From: Arcuatula senhousia
Lineage: Eukaryota; Mollusca; Bivalvia; Mytilida; Mytilidae
Assembly: GCA_963971305.1 (NCBI GenBank)
Contig: OZ020309.1
Coordinates: forward strand, 5,263,001 to 5,327,000
Direction of reading: 5' to 3'
Length of the DNA: 64,000 nucleotides
Shown: piece after piece, positions 11,566-23,950 of the stretch
Position numbering within the stretch: position 1 is the first letter of the stretch
Layout of the letters: each line of letters begins with the position of its first letter
Notes under the pieces: model-generated
What the model saw: only the letters and a program-made list of their open reading frames with translations
The model's database searches: none
What the model was told of the DNA's origin: nothing
Translations under genes and position numbers: made by a program

Positions 11566-13702
11566 GGCATACTAGAAAATGCGGGATGGACTCATGGGAT
11601 GGACCCATGGACTCATGAGATGGACCCAAAAATGGACTCGAAAATGGACCCAAAAATGGACTCGAAAAATGGACCCAAAAATGGACTTAAAAATGGACCC
11701 TATTTTTAAATATATCCAGTTTACTGGCATACTAGAAAATGCGGGATGGACTCATGGGATGGACCCATGGACTCATGAGATGGACCCAAAAATGGACTCG
11801 AAAATGGACCCAAAAATGGACTCGAAAAATGGACCCAAAAATGGACTTAAAAATGGACCCTATTTTTAAATATATCCAGTTTACTAAAAAAATCTTATTT
11901 ATTTCTTTTATGATATTGGGGTGCCCAGATATATAAATCTATTAAACAACAGAAAGGACATAAAACATAAAAAACAAAAACAACATAATGAATGTTGGTG
12001 CAGCTGATATAACTGTATTTAGTTTAATTGTTTGTTTGCTGGAAAAGTGTCACGAAACTGACATACATACAGAGGATGTGAAGAGCTAATGTAAACATTT
12101 GAGGTTCTTATCTTTCATCAGCATCAATTTATTTATCAGCTAGTGGTCAACAGGGTCAGATAATGCTGCCTTTACAATGGTTATCTATGTCCTTTACAGT
12201 AACAAAGTTCAACTACATAACATTTGACATGAAAAGAATGCAATTAAGATATCTTAAGCATTAATGGATTTCACACACTCTCCACTAATTGTGAATTTGA
12301 AACAGAAAAAAATATTTGAACTTTTTTTTACATCCTTGAAAATCAACTATTTGTTAAGCACTGAGCTTATTTTCAATTGAGATGGTAATTGCTTTATTAT
12401 AAGAATCTTTATGAACATAAAAGATTTACCAATATTAAATGCATTGAGATGTACTTTATTGCAATTTTCAATTATCTCTGGTTTATCATTATTTTAAAAT
12501 GATATAACAATTATTACAAAAGCTGAAAATGATTTACAGCAGGTGTTTCCTTTTATAATTTTTAGAAAAAAAATTATCTGCTAAAAATGTTAACTTTCAA
12601 GCTTATAAATATATCAGATACAAAAAAGTAGGGTCCATTTTTGAGTCCATTTTTGAGTCCATTTTTGAGTCCATTTTTGGGTCCATTTTTTGAGTCCATT
12701 TATGAGTCCATTTTGGGTCCATCCCATGAGTCCATGGGTCCATCCCATGAGTCCATCCCAAGAGTCCATCCCGCATTTTCTAGTATGCCCAGTTTACTAA
12801 AAAAATCTTATTTATTTCTTTTATGATATTGGGGTGCCCAGATATATAAATCTATTAAACAACAGAAAGGACATAAAACATAAAAAACAAAAACAACATA
12901 ATGAATGTTGGTGCAGCTGATATAACTGTATTTAGTTTAATTGTTTGTTTGCTGGAAAAGTGTCACGAAACTGACATACATACAGAGGATGTGAAGAGCT
13001 AATGTAAACATTTGAGGTTCTTATCTTTCATCAGCATCAATTTATTTATCAGCTAGTGGTCAACAGGGTCAGATAATGCTGCCTTTACAATGGTTATCTA
13101 TGTCCTTTACAGTAACAAAGTTCAACTACATAACATTTGACATGAAAAGAATGCAATTAAGATATCTTAAGCATTAATGGATTTCACACACTCTCCACTA
13201 ATTGTGAATTTGAAACAGAAAAAAATATTTGAACTTTTTTTTACATCCTTGAAAATCAACTATTTGTTAAGCACTGAGCTTATTTTCAATTGAGATGGTA
13301 ATTGCTTTATTATAAGAATCTTTATGAACATAAAAGATTTACCAATATTAAATGCATTGAGATGTACTTTATTGCAATTTTCAATTATCTCTGGTTTATC
13401 ATTATTTTAAAATGATATAACAATTATTACAAAAGCTGAAAATGATTTACAGCAGGTGTTTCCTTTTATAATTTTTAGAAAAAAAATTATCTGCTAAAAA
13501 TGTTAACTTTCAAGCTTATAAATATATCAGATACAAAAAAGTAGGGTCCATTTTTGAGTCCATTTTTGAGTCCATTTTTGAGTCCATTTTTGGGTCCATT
13601 TTTTGAGTCCATTTATGAGTCCATTTTGGGTCCATCCCATGAGTCCATGGGTCCATCCCATGAGTCCATCCCAAGAGTCCATCCCGCATTTTCTAGTATG
13701 CC
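11566..13702. mobile_element. Inverted-repeat element with internal tandem duplications (L-L-interior-R-interior-R)
   Basis: The ends are GGCATACTAGAAAATGCGGG (left) and its complement (right). Both ends carry subterminal tandem motifs of the type ATGGACTCAAAA/ATGGACCCAAAA. The left end is present twice in tandem at a 160-bp offset (11567-11726, 11727-11886). The interior plus right end is also present twice at a 913-bp offset (about 11877-12789, 12790-13702), and the two 913-bp copies look identical by eye. The ORFs inside (60-96 codons) are only translations of the subterminal repeats. No transposase is present. The identity indicates a very recent duplication or an assembly artefact. Confidence 0.8.
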
Positions 13703-13736
13703 ATCAAATCTTCGGGCTCCGCCCTCAGATTTGATG
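13701..13736. repeat. 36-bp hairpin next to the 913-bp duplication
   Basis: CATCAAATCT and AGATTTGATG form a 10-bp outer stem, with GGGC/GCCC as an inner stem around TCC. It directly abuts the right end of the preceding element (they share a base or two) and may be a separate small foldback insertion. Confidence 0.6.
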
Positions 13737-14370
13737 TCTGAGAGAGGTGTAATATACACATATACTCGAAGGTCAGAGTGATAACTGTATTTATAACAAA
13801 CTCGAAGGAATAAATTAATACCAATATAAGTTCAAAACACTTTTAATATTAATCTGAATGAGGCCAAATGGATCAATGTTTCATGCCTGAAAATAGGGTA
13901 GGTCGGATGGCATTTGCACTTTTTTTTCTTAGTTACCTTCAGTGAATAGGGAGTAGAGTGCTAAAGCAAGCATGACGTTAGGGACGGCAGAGAAACACAA
14001 ACATTTTTTCATTCGGCCTAAGAAACATTGAAGAAGAAATCTTCTTAATTGAAAATGGGCATGATAAAAAATGACAATCTTGATACATTTTCGAAAGTCT
14101 AAGTGTTAGTTATTCCCCTGAGGGCGGATCTTGATACATTTTCGAAAGTCTAATACACCTTACTCTTTATACTTTGCTATGTCACTTTCTATAATGCATA
14201 GATTCATTCGTGATTTAAACAGATTCAGACCTTATTAGGTTGCATCACCAAAGAGTCCCCAGTCACAACCTATCAACCAGGGCACTAAGTTTATCGCCCT
14301 TAAACTGCAGTTTTTATCACTGACTCCCTAACTAATAGTTTGCTGATGCTGATGATGATAATTTCAGTCT
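13737..14370. other. No feature seen
   Basis: AT-rich spacer. 'cttgatacattttcgaaagt' occurs twice (about 14078 and 14130), a 50-bp local duplication. No gene was recognised. Confidence 0.4.
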
Positions 14371-14644
14371 TAGGGACCGACCATTTAACTTGAAGGGGGG
14401 GCTTGGTTTTTTCCTAAAAAAATATTCTGAAAATTATTTTTGATGAAAAAAATATTTTGGCAGCTGAGGGTAAGAAAAAAAATATTCTGAAGAAGGATTT
14501 CTGCTATAAAAAATAATGCTGATAATGAAAAAAATATTCTGCCTTTGAAAAATAAATATTTTGTCCGCGCTCTGCTGAAAAAATTTTTCTGATCAAAACA
14601 AAAAACCAAGCCCCCCCCCTTTCAAGTTAAATGGTCCGTCCCTT
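14371..14644. mobile_element. G-tract/C-tract MITE, copy 1
   Basis: The left end TAGGGACCGACCATTTAACT runs into a G tract and GCTTGGTTTTT. The right end is the near-exact complement: AAAAACCAAGC, a C tract, then AGTTAAATGGTCCGTCCC. The interior consists of AAAAAAATATTCTG-type repeats in both orientations. A 74-codon minus-strand frame is a by-product of this pattern. Five further copies in the window share the plan. Confidence 0.8.
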
Positions 14645-15137
14645 AAAAATATGAGACCATGCATACATTTTCAATTTGTTCATAAATTAATTATTTGACT
14701 ATCATGACTATTTTGTTCGCTTAGACCACTGTCCTTTATGGATGAATTACAGTATGGCTCTTTGATGACAATAACAATAATAAGAAAACCCTGATTTTAT
14801 TAATTCCTGGATGCACTTTGTTAATTATTCTGTCATGATAAACCAAGATCACAAGTTCAAGGTCGACAAAGCGGAATACGTAAACAAAGTTGATTGATGG
14901 GGTTCGGAACAAACGTAACATCATGTAAGCCAGATTGATCGACATGAAACTTACATACTTTTACACGTGATATATGGCCTGTATCTCTTCACGTGACGTC
15001 AGGTTGTGTTTGTTTATTCTCTTGCCTTTAATTGTTATTTAATGAACCCTTGAACGTGCTTATTATTTCTATTCCTGCATGAGCATACAAAGCATTGGCA
15101 TCATTTTTCATGAAGCTGCATAATTATGTCACCCCCC
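14645..15137. other. No feature seen
   Basis: AT-rich sequence between two repeats. A 69-codon open frame on the minus strand (14736-14945) has no recognisable content. Confidence 0.35.
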
Positions 15138-15345
15138 ACAAAAAAAATGTTTTTGTCGTGTCCGTCCGTCCGTCCATCTGTCCGTCTGTCCGTTACAAAC
15201 TATTGAACCGAATTCAATGAAACATGGTATATATATGAAGGAACCATATGTAGTTGTGCATATGACCAGGAAATTTTGATCCTCACATTTTTGTGGGAGT
15301 AATGGCCTTTGTACTAGAACTTTTTGGGGAAACGGGGATTTTCGT
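15138..15345 (+). repeat. Dispersed repeat family C, copy 1
   Basis: It starts with an interrupted (GTCC)n tract, 'gtccgtccgtccgtccatct', followed by 'attgaaccgaattcaatgaa', 'catatgtagttgtgcatatg' and 'ccaggaaattttgatcctca'. The same order of blocks is found at 56290-56840 and 62030-62680. I recognise this as a common bivalve dispersed repeat of unknown origin. Confidence 0.65.
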
Positions 15346-15466
15346 AACTTTAATTTTAGTTTAACGATATGACAAAAAACCGACGAAACAGTCTAATTCC
15401 TAACGGCTAGTTTGAAATATGAGGAAGAAGCAACGGGCAGCTCAGAGGCGGATACAGACATTTTTG

Positions 15467-15740
15467 AAATGTCAATATTACCGAAATTTTGCACTAAAAT
15501 AGCAAACTTTCTCAATGAAAGGGGGATCTAGCCCCGAGAACCTACAATTGTATAATTCTCATTGACTAAAAATATTTAGTAGGTGTTTTGCATATAAAAG
15601 ATACCGCTTTATTTTAAAATAATAGGCGTTAATGTCATTTTTACCAAAATTTCGCACTAAAATAGCAAAATTTCTCATTGAAAGGGGGATCTAGCCCCAG
15701 AACCTACTATTGTATAAACTTAATTGATTATTTATATTTA
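15467..15740 (+). repeat. Tandem duplicate of a GGGGGATCTAGCCCC element
   Basis: Two copies about 180 bp apart share 'ttttgcactaaaatagcaaa' (one substitution), 'gaaagggggatctagcccc' and 'aacctac(a/t)attgtata'. The core AGGGGGATCTAGCCCC can fold on itself. No coding capacity. Confidence 0.6.
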
Positions 15741-16248
15741 GTCGATGTTTTGTATCTGTTTTAATTCATAAATGTTAATTGTCATTGCCTGCAAAGGTCC
15801 TTGATTGGCTGATATAAAATGATGTCTAAATGTATCTAAAAAAATATCACTTTAGTATTTGTCAATGGTAATTCGTTAAAAGCCCTGTTATATCCAGTGC
15901 TACGATGTAAACAAAAAGGTCAATTTTAAGTAGAGCACTACACAACCAAAGGACAACATGTTTTCTGTCACGAACGCGGATCATTGAGCCAATACAAATG
16001 TACTATGTTTACTGTTTTCCCTACTTTTTCAATCTATTTTGAACAAATTCAATTTCCTTTTCTATTGACAATTACTTAAGCTTTGATTGAGATGATTAGT
16101 AATGCACGACCACCAAACAGCTTTGACAAACTTCATTACAATTTAATAGCGTGACAGTCTGTTTACAGAAAAACCTATCAACTGAATGATTCACTTAATG
16201 TTTGGTACCGTTTTTAGCTTGTGGTTTATTTGAACTTAGTGTTGTACT
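15741..16248. other. No feature seen
   Basis: AT-rich sequence without recognisable genes or delimited repeats. Confidence 0.4.
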
Positions 16249-16519
16249 TATAAGGAAGCAACCATTTGATTTGTAGGGGGGAGCTATGGATATCTTCCTC
16301 GTTTTGCCTTTTTTACTTTCGAGATATCGGAACCTGGATATTTTTTTTGCGTGCTGGCGCACACATTTTGTTTTAATTGTAAAGCTATATAAATTTGTTA
16401 GCCCAAAACACCATCCTGCCTTTTTAATCACAAAGCGCTGTCTTGCCTTTTTATTATCCGATTTTTGGCATCATGCTTTTACTAAATCTACATAGCCCCC
16501 ATAAGAATCGAATGGTCTA
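16249..16519. mobile_element. G-tract/C-tract MITE, copy 2
   Basis: Left: AACCATTTGATTTGTAGGGGGG then AGCTATGGATATC. Right: CATAGCCCCCATAAG then AATCGAATGGT. It has the same length and plan as the copies at 14371, 17197, 45063, 48193 and 58081, but the ends are more diverged. Overlapping open frames of 69-78 codons inside are not conserved between copies. Confidence 0.65.
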
Positions 16520-17196
16520 TCTCTATTTTGTAGTTCATTTGTGTATTGTATATTATATACTTGCTGTGTTAACAGTTAACATTTTTTTTGTATAACTGTT
16601 TGATGTATATGACAATTAAAGTTGATTGATTGATATAGATGTAGATTTTCATAAAGAACCATGCATTACCATCCCATTTCCAATTACAAAAAAAAAGATA
16701 ATTCCTCACCAAGTTTTTTTTTCATAAATAATGTTAATACCCAACCGAAAACCCCAACGCCAAGGTTATTTCAGGTGAAATTTTATAAACAAATTAATCA
16801 TGTTGTACCGTTATGACTTACTGGTCAGTGACCCGAATCAAGGTCAGGGACCCGGTAATTTGTTGTTCAGTCCAGACCGGGTCAAACGAAAACAAGACCA
16901 AATTAATCGTGTTGGTAACCAGCAAAGTGACAAAAACGTATACGCAAAGATGAAATCCGAAAATCGAAACAGATTTTCATTTTTTTCTGCATTCTTTTCT
17001 CAAAGTGTCCGTCAAATTATTACCGTTCCTCTTTATACTTTTAGGGCCCACATTCTGTATTTTTCTACTAATTTTTTTTGGGGGGCACATCTTGGTTGCT
17101 CTATGGGCTGCACTAATCCGACTTCAGAATTCAGGAATTAAAAGAGCATGCCATAATATATCAACCATTGAATAAAATACTATTGAAGACCTTGAT

Positions 17197-17490
17197 AAGG
17201 CATGGACCATTTGATTTTCTGGGGGGGGGGGGGGGGCTGGGATTTTTTTGAAAAAAAATTCCCGTCCCTGATTTTTGTAAAAAAAAATAATCTGGCCAGC
17301 ACCTAGGTTGAAAAAAATAATCTGGTTTCAATCTTGCCAATTGAAAAAAAAAAAAATCTTGCCAACAAAATTTCCTTGCTTAATATGTGTGTGAAAAAAA
17401 TAATCTGGCCCGCAAAGCGGGTGAAAAAAATTTCCCAGCTCAAGGTAAAATCCCAGGCCCCCCCCCCGAAAATCAAATGGTCCGTGCCTA
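17197..17490. mobile_element. G-tract/C-tract MITE, copy 3
   Basis: The left end AAGGCATGGACCATTTGATT is followed by a run of about 15 G. The right end has a run of C, then GAAAATCAAATGGTCCGTGCC, the near-complement of the left. The interior has repeated GAAAAAAATAATCTGGCC-type blocks in both orientations, so the whole element can fold. Confidence 0.8.
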
Positions 17491-18150
17491 ATACCAAAGC
17501 AAATATTTTGCTAAAAACATACTTTGAACAATATGAATATCGGTCAAGGTTTTTAAATAAGGCAGAGGCGTATTTCATGTATTTTTAAATCCCGAATATA
17601 TTTGACAGTATCTGTAATAAATGTCATTAACAATTGGTGCACGCCTTTGTTGGCATGTAATGTGCCTACATGCATTGACTTTTATACAATAAATATTAAC
17701 ATTATTTTTATGAATGTATTTCTTTACAACTTGTCTGTTCTTTTTTACTTTTTTAGACTTTCTTTAAGACTTTAATTTCATTTTCAAATACTGGAAGAAA
17801 ATGAATATATGGTTACAACTGCATTTGTATAATGTGACCTCAGATTTTTTAAACACATAAAGCTTCTTATCATGTAAAATTGTCCTGATTGCGACAGGTA
17901 TAACTGTCGAAACTAGCTACAGTAAAACAAAAAATAAATAAAAAAAGAACACTTTGCCTTTTCCGAAGTGGTATGATCAACTTTTTACTTATTTCAACTA
18001 CCAGTTAATTTCAGATATTCTGTGTCGTTATTTTTTCAAAAAGTTAGAAACAAATCTATTTGGTTAATAATAGAGTACTAGCATACTAAGGAATTTAGCT
18101 TTTGATGGAAGAAACTTATTTGTTGTTTTTCTGAGAAAAAAACGAAAGAA
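17491..18150. other. No feature seen
   Basis: AT-rich spacer between the MITE and the 28-bp minisatellite; no gene or delimited repeat was recognised. Confidence 0.4.
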
Positions 18151-18164
18151 AGATTTTGACATGA

Positions 18165-19135
18165 ACAGATATAGAGGTAGAGAAAGGTTTGGCAGCAGCA
18201 GAGGTAAAGAAAGATTGTGATTGTAGCAGAGATAAAGAAAGATTGTGACAGCAGCAGAGGTAAAGAAAGATTTTGACTGCAGCAGAGGTAAAGAGAGATT
18301 TTGACAGCAGCAGAGGTAAAGAAAGGTTTTGACAGCAGCAGAGATAAAGAATGATTTTGACTGCAGCAGAGGTAAAGAGAGATTTTGACAGCAGCAGAGG
18401 TAAAGAAAGATTGTGACAGCAGCAGAGATAAAGAAAGATTCTGACAGCAGCAGAGGTAAAGAAAGATTGTGACAGCAGCAGAGGTAAAGAAAGATTGTGA
18501 CAGCAGCAGAGATAAAGAATGATTTTGACTGCAGCAGAGGTAAAGAGAGATTTTGACAGCAGCAGAGGTAAAGAAAGGTTTTGACAGCAGCAGAGATAAA
18601 GAAAGATTTTGACAGCAGCAGAGGTAAAGAAAGATTTTGACAGCAGCAGAGATAAAGAAAGATTTTGACAGCAGCAGAGATAAAGAAAGATTGTGACAGC
18701 AGCAGATATAAAGAAAGATTGTGACAGCAGCAGAGGTAAAGAAAGATTTTGACAGCAGCAGAGATAAAGAAAGATTTTGACAGCAGCAGAGATAAAGAAA
18801 GATTTTGACAGCAGTAGAGATAAAGAAAGATTGTGACAGCAGCAGAGATAAAGAATGATTTTGACTGCAGCAGAGGTAAAGAGAGATTTTGACAGCAGCA
18901 GAGGTAAAGAAAGATTGTGACAGCAGCAGAGGTAAAGAAAGATTGTGACAGCAGCAGAGATAAAGAAAGATTCTGACAGCAGCAGAGGTAAAGAAAGATT
19001 GTGACAGCAGCAGAGATAAATAAAGATTTTGACAGCAGCAGAGGTAAAGAAAGATTTTGACAGCAGTAGAGGTAAAGAAAGATTCTGACAGCAGCAGAGA
19101 TAAAGAAAGATTTTGACAGCAGCAGAGGTAAAATA
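18165..19135. repeat. 28-bp minisatellite, about 35 copies
   Basis: The unit is TTTTGACAGCAGCAGAGGTAAAGAAAGA with variants (GAGATAAAG, GATTGTGAC, ACTGCAGCAG). The variants are not random: blocks of several units recur in the same order, which points to duplication of multi-unit segments. The period is not a multiple of three and the minus strand of the unit has no stop codon in any frame, so a 361-codon minus-strand frame exists. Its translation (rich in SLLLS, CCCQN and FFTSAAV) cycles through all three frames of the unit. I treat it as non-coding. Confidence 0.85.
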
Positions 19136-21789
19136 CTTCTAAGTATTTTGATACTAGTAGCATTTAAACCCTGAAGAGTTTAAAATTATAGACAGCATTT
19201 TTATGCAAGCATCTGAACACTGGATTTAAAATACTGAAAGTTAAACTCATCAAAAGTAATATTACATGTTTCAAACACAGCAACATCCATGTACTCTATC
19301 TACAATGTCTGTTCTTTATTCCAATTTAGGGTCCTCAATGGGACAAAGTGACAATTAAATTCCTTTTAATTACAGGTTATTTCATCCCAAACTCAATCAG
19401 ACCAGACATTCAATACTGCAATGAAATCCCCTTATTGTAATGAACAAATGGTCTGGTAACAAATAAATGATTCATACTCTTTATCGATTATGTAACACAA
19501 TATTATGTCATCCTATCAGGGTTTATTTATAGCGGTATGTATCTGAGCTTAAAGTATGTTAATAGGTTGCAAAAGTGCACACTGCACTTGACAATAGTTA
19601 TCCAAGGCCAGCCCACTTGTAATTGACGATTTTTAGTTATCCAAGGCTAGTCTGAGGGGTATAACTAAATACATGTAGGACAGGGTGCTTTTCTGCCTAC
19701 TGGCAAACATGAAAAGCAGTAAACATTTGAAGTTTTTCTTGAGCAAGCAACAACTTCTCTTAATCAGCAAATTTTAATTTTTAGGCAAAAACACAGTTTA
19801 AGGGCCATAACCAATAAAAGGAGTCCCTGACATATTAGACCCAATTGAAACTTTTCAGAGCTATTTGTATTTGAACTGAACAGTCAAGCAAGCATAATAC
19901 TTTCTCTATCTGTTATAGTACTCAATTTGTCAAGTTTCTGAATCAACAATTCTCCTTCTGCGATAGTCCCATACTTTTTTCAGAAACATGTTTTTAACTT
20001 TTTAATGAACAAGATTATTTTTGAGACATTAAATGGACAAGCCATGGATGCCAAGCGATGGAAACTGCTATCAATTTCAAGCTGAAAGAAATTCCAAATA
20101 GTACAAAATGCAAACTTTGCATTTTTAATCTATCAATTATAAATAAATATTTATTCACCCCACACAGAATCAAATACAAATGAGCTCAACAAAGTTACCA
20201 ATATTAGCAGGGGAAAAGAAAATGTTCCCTCATCCAAGCATATCTTGGATGTGTAGGATGAGGGTCAATTTTAGAATATGAACCTGAGGCTCAAGGAGAT
20301 ATTAAGACAGCTTTACCCTTATTGAGCGCTGAAGCATGACCTTGATATTGAAAAAGTGCTGAAAGGCAAATTATGAATAAAAACATTAACCTTGAAGGAA
20401 TTAAAAACCAACAAAAAAACAAAAACAAATGGAAAACTAACAAACAAAGAAACATCACATCCCTTTATATTTTATTTTTTATTATTTACATATGTACACA
20501 AATCATAACAAAATTATAATAAAGATATCACAAATTGGTAAATCTCACAATAGCTGAGAGCAAGATATAATTAGCACAAATAATAACATAAACCTAACAG
20601 CCTTCAACACAGGAAAAACATAAACAATTAGATAAAAGCACACGAAGGAAAAGCACAAAAAGGTCAGATTTTTCAATTTAAACTAAAATGTTTAAGTAAT
20701 GTTTTTGGTTATAAGTAAATAGACAAAAGTATTCAGTGGCAATATAAAACCTGAACAATTGACCTTGATCAAGATTTATGGGGAAAAACCTATTCCAGAG
20801 TCATAGAGCTTTTATATGAGTAAAGGAATTAGAAAGTTTTAACCATCAAACTTTTAACACAATTTAATAAAATGATTAAAGTTAAGAAGAATACAAAAAA
20901 TTTATCAGGCTCACACAATTTTTCAACATTTCTGGGATTTGCTTGTGGAGTAAAATCTCTATGGGTCTGTAAATCAGTTTTAAAATCTATTTGCATTTCC
21001 AGATGTTTCAGTTAGGTTAATCACAATTAATTATATGTATTTTCAGTCAGCTGGTCACTAATGCATAGTATGTTTCAGTAGTGTATTCACAGGGGTTGGA
21101 GACCTCCCCCTTTCCTTAATTTTTTTTTGGTCCTTTGTCGTGTAAATTGTGGGCAAACCCCCCTTTTTCCTCCGTAGTTGACTTTATATGGAATCCTTTT
21201 TCACAAATTTTGTGAAAAGACTTATATTTTTCATAAATAAGACAGCAGTTTACAATCAAAGGGGCATAACTCAATATTTTATAAAAGACAAGCAAAATAT
21301 AAGGTTTTGTAAATCAAGCATACAATATATTCATTTTAAGCACAAAATTTATGACATCATATCACATCCAAGACAATGAGCAGATAAGCTTGGTCCTGAT
21401 TTTTATGTTAAAAACATCAAGTATTTTATTTTCTAGGTCATTGATGTAAGTATTGATCTTCGAGTAGAGAAGATGATTGTGTCTAATCAAAATCATGGTC
21501 AGTCCCTTTTCATTTTGTGAATTTAATGATATATTGATCAGATCTTTTTCATTGTCATCATTGTATAATACATTTACTCAAATGCTTCAAATTGTAACTA
21601 AAGATTTGCGTTCAAAGGGATATAATAATATGACAAGAGTTAACACTAAAGTATGTCTCGCCTGCCGGCACCATCAGAAACAATTCTTCTTTCTTACCTT
21701 CACTATATTTTGAATTTACATGGATTTTCAGTTTCTGAGATCAAAAAATGTTTATAGAACTTAAACATTGCAAATATATGCAATAAAAA
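19136..21789. other. No gene; weak dispersed-repeat relics
   Basis: At about 19735-19930 there is a diverged copy of the AACAAGAGGCTC family ('gagcaagcaacaacttctct', 'agggccataaccaataaaag'). At 21085-21180 a fragment with 'ggagacctccccctttcctt' and 'caaacccccctttttcctcc' looks like a transposon remnant. The rest is AT-rich with no recognised feature. Confidence 0.4.
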
Positions 21790-22640
21790 TAATCAAAGTC
21801 ACTCAACCGAAAAATCAAGGTCAAGGTCAAAAGATGAGGATGTAACTGTGCTAATCTACTACTGAGGCATATGCATACCAACTTTCATCAACCTAGGACT
21901 TACAGTTCTTTAGATATGGAGGTGCTCACAAAACTTTTCCATTGCTATTATATGTATTGAAAATTGTCAAAGTCATTCAACCGGAAAATCAAGGTCAAGG
22001 TCAAAAGATGGGGATGCAACTGTGCTAAGCTACTACTGGGGCATATGCATACCAAGTTTCATCAACCTAGGACCTATAGTTCTTGAGATATGGAGGTTCT
22101 CCCAAAACTTTTCCATTGCTATTATATGTATTGAAAATTGTCAAAGTCACTCAACCGGAAAATCAAGGTCAAGGTCAAAAGATGGGGATGCAACTGTGCT
22201 AAGCTACTACTGGGGCATATGCATACCAAGTTTCATCAACCTAGGACCTATAGTTCTTGAGATATGGAGGTGCTTGCAAAACTTTTCCATTGCTATTATA
22301 TGTATTGAAAATTGTCAAAGTCATTCAACTGGAAAATCAAGGTCAAGGTCAAAAGATGGGGATGCAACTGTGCTAAGCTACTACTGGGGCATATGCATAC
22401 CAAGTTTCATCAACCTAGGACTTATAGTTCTTGAGATATGGAGGTGCTCATTAAACTTTTCCATTGCTATTATATGTATTGAAAATTGTCAAAGTCATTC
22501 AACCGGAAAATCAAGGTCAAGGTCAAAAGATGGGGATGCAACTGTGCTAAGCTACTACTGGGGCATATGCATACCAAGTTTCATCAACCTAGGACTTATA
22601 GTTCTTGAGATATGGAGGTGCTCATTAAACTTTTCCAAAA
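21790..22640 (+). repeat. 174-bp tandem satellite, about 5 copies
   Basis: Unit starts marked by 'aaggtcaaggtcaaaagatg' lie at 21817, 21991, 22165, 22339 and 22513, exactly 174 bp apart. Each unit carries 'actactggggcatatgcata' and 'ttcttgagatatggaggt'. Because 174 is divisible by three, a plus-strand frame of 226 codons (22022-22702) runs through it with a 58-residue repeat; I regard it as spurious. The array ends in a CCG-rich tract at 22654-22693. Confidence 0.85.
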
Positions 22641-22653
22641 AGTTACATGTAAT

Positions 22654-22658
22654 GCCGC

Positions 22659-22692
<34 letters not shown>

Positions 22693-22735
22693 GGTAAAGT
22701 AACACCTATGTCCCGCTCTGCTTCGCAGGCGAGAC
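22654..22735. repeat. (GCC)n tract and 'cgcaggcgagacaaaaa' end of a dispersed element
   Basis: GCCGCCGTCGTCGTCGCC followed by (GCC)n, then GGTAAAGTAACACCTATGTC and GCAGGCGAGACAAAAA. The same junction in reverse orientation occurs at about 62920-62985 (CTCGTCTTCC, ACGAGACATAGGTATTACTT, CGGCGGCGGCG). This shared module therefore marks one end of a dispersed element family. Confidence 0.6.
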
Positions 22736-22737
22736 AA

Positions 22738-23807
22738 AAATTACCATAAAAAAGATTATTTGGTGAAAATAATAAAATATTTATATAAAATGCGAGAAAC
22801 TAGATTGCCAAGTTGAATATCACAATAGCCCAAGTTGATTTTTTTACAAAATTAACAGTAATGCATGTGAGAATCATAAAATGGAACCAATATGCAAAAT
22901 AACCCACTATTGTAAATAAAGAAAAATCAAATCAAAATGATATGTGAAAAGGGTTTTAATTCTTATACTCTTATGATTGAAAGTGTAAACTAGATTATGT
23001 AGGGAATAACTCTTCAATATTAGGCAAATGTTAGACCTGTTGGTTAGTTAAATTTCATCTCTTTCTTTTTCAATTTACAATTGAACTTAGTTTTTGTGGT
23101 TCTGCCATGAAATAATTAGTACAGTTTCGCCTGAAAATTTTTCTTTCACGAAAAGTATGTGAATGCAAATTTTCAATATTTCTGCTTTATGGTCATGCTT
23201 GTTTTTGAAAATTTATTTTGAATGACTGTAGATGAAATTTGAGTGACCAATTGTCAAACTCTATTATACAGTTTTACAGTTTTAAGCACAAGAATCATAA
23301 AAAACATAAAATGTTTATATTTGCTGGTAATTTTACAAATTGAAGAAGAATATTTATGGTTAAATTTTAGTTTTTATCACATAATAGGTTTATATGTTAA
23401 ACTTTTTAAAGCACTTTACCCATAGATCATAACATGGTAAAAATTGTAAATGTATTTACCATCTAATAGTTAAATTCAGATACAATTCTGGCAAAGTTAT
23501 TTAAGCCCACACCCTTTATAAAGAATTGTTAAAAAAATGTATACAATATCTTGATTACATTCTTCATACATTTACCGTTCCTATTTTCTCAAAATTGCAT
23601 TTATAAATAAAATATACACATTCTTTAAATAATTTACTGCATTACATTTTAGAGAGAGAAACAAACTCTTAATAACCTCAACATTATACAATATTGCATA
23701 TGGGCCTATTGAAAACCATGAATTCATGAGACCACCATTGTAAAAAAAATATGAGATGATATCACCAAAGTCAACAACAATCACTAACACATAAAATAAG
23801 ATATTTT
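22738..23807. other. Downstream region of SYAP1; no other gene
   Basis: AT-rich; it should contain the SYAP1 3' UTR (minus strand) just below 23808. Between about 23118 and 23230 the ends 'tacagtttcgcc' and 'gactgta' suggest a small MITE, not firmly delimited. Nothing else is supported. Confidence 0.4.
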
Positions 23808-23950
23808 TTACATATTGTTTGTTTCATTTTCAATTTCTTGTAAGATTTCGTTCTCAAGTTCATCATCTAGGACATCGCCTTCCTGTGTGACCATCTCATA
23901 TTCTTTTAATTCATTCTGAAGTTCATTTTCCCAATCTTTTATATCACCTT
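23808..23950 (-). CDS. SYAP1: SYAP1 exon 8 (residues 314-360 and stop)
   Basis: Acceptor ATTTTTCAG. It encodes [20 protein letters not shown] and an acidic end, NNM, then TAA. Confidence 0.9.

Noticed and set aside
16800..17141. 113-codon plus-strand frame
   Set aside because: No recognisable domain, overlaps AT-rich low-complexity sequence, and no splice or promoter context supports it.
18078..19163. 361-codon minus-strand open frame with repetitive Ser/Leu/Cys peptide
   Set aside because: It is the stop-free strand of a 28-bp minisatellite; the peptide cycles through all three frames of the unit, and no flanking exons or domain are visible.
22022..22702. 226-codon plus-strand frame with 58-residue repeats
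   Set aside because: Produced by a 174-bp satellite whose length is divisible by three; it ends in a (GCC)n tract that encodes poly-Pro.
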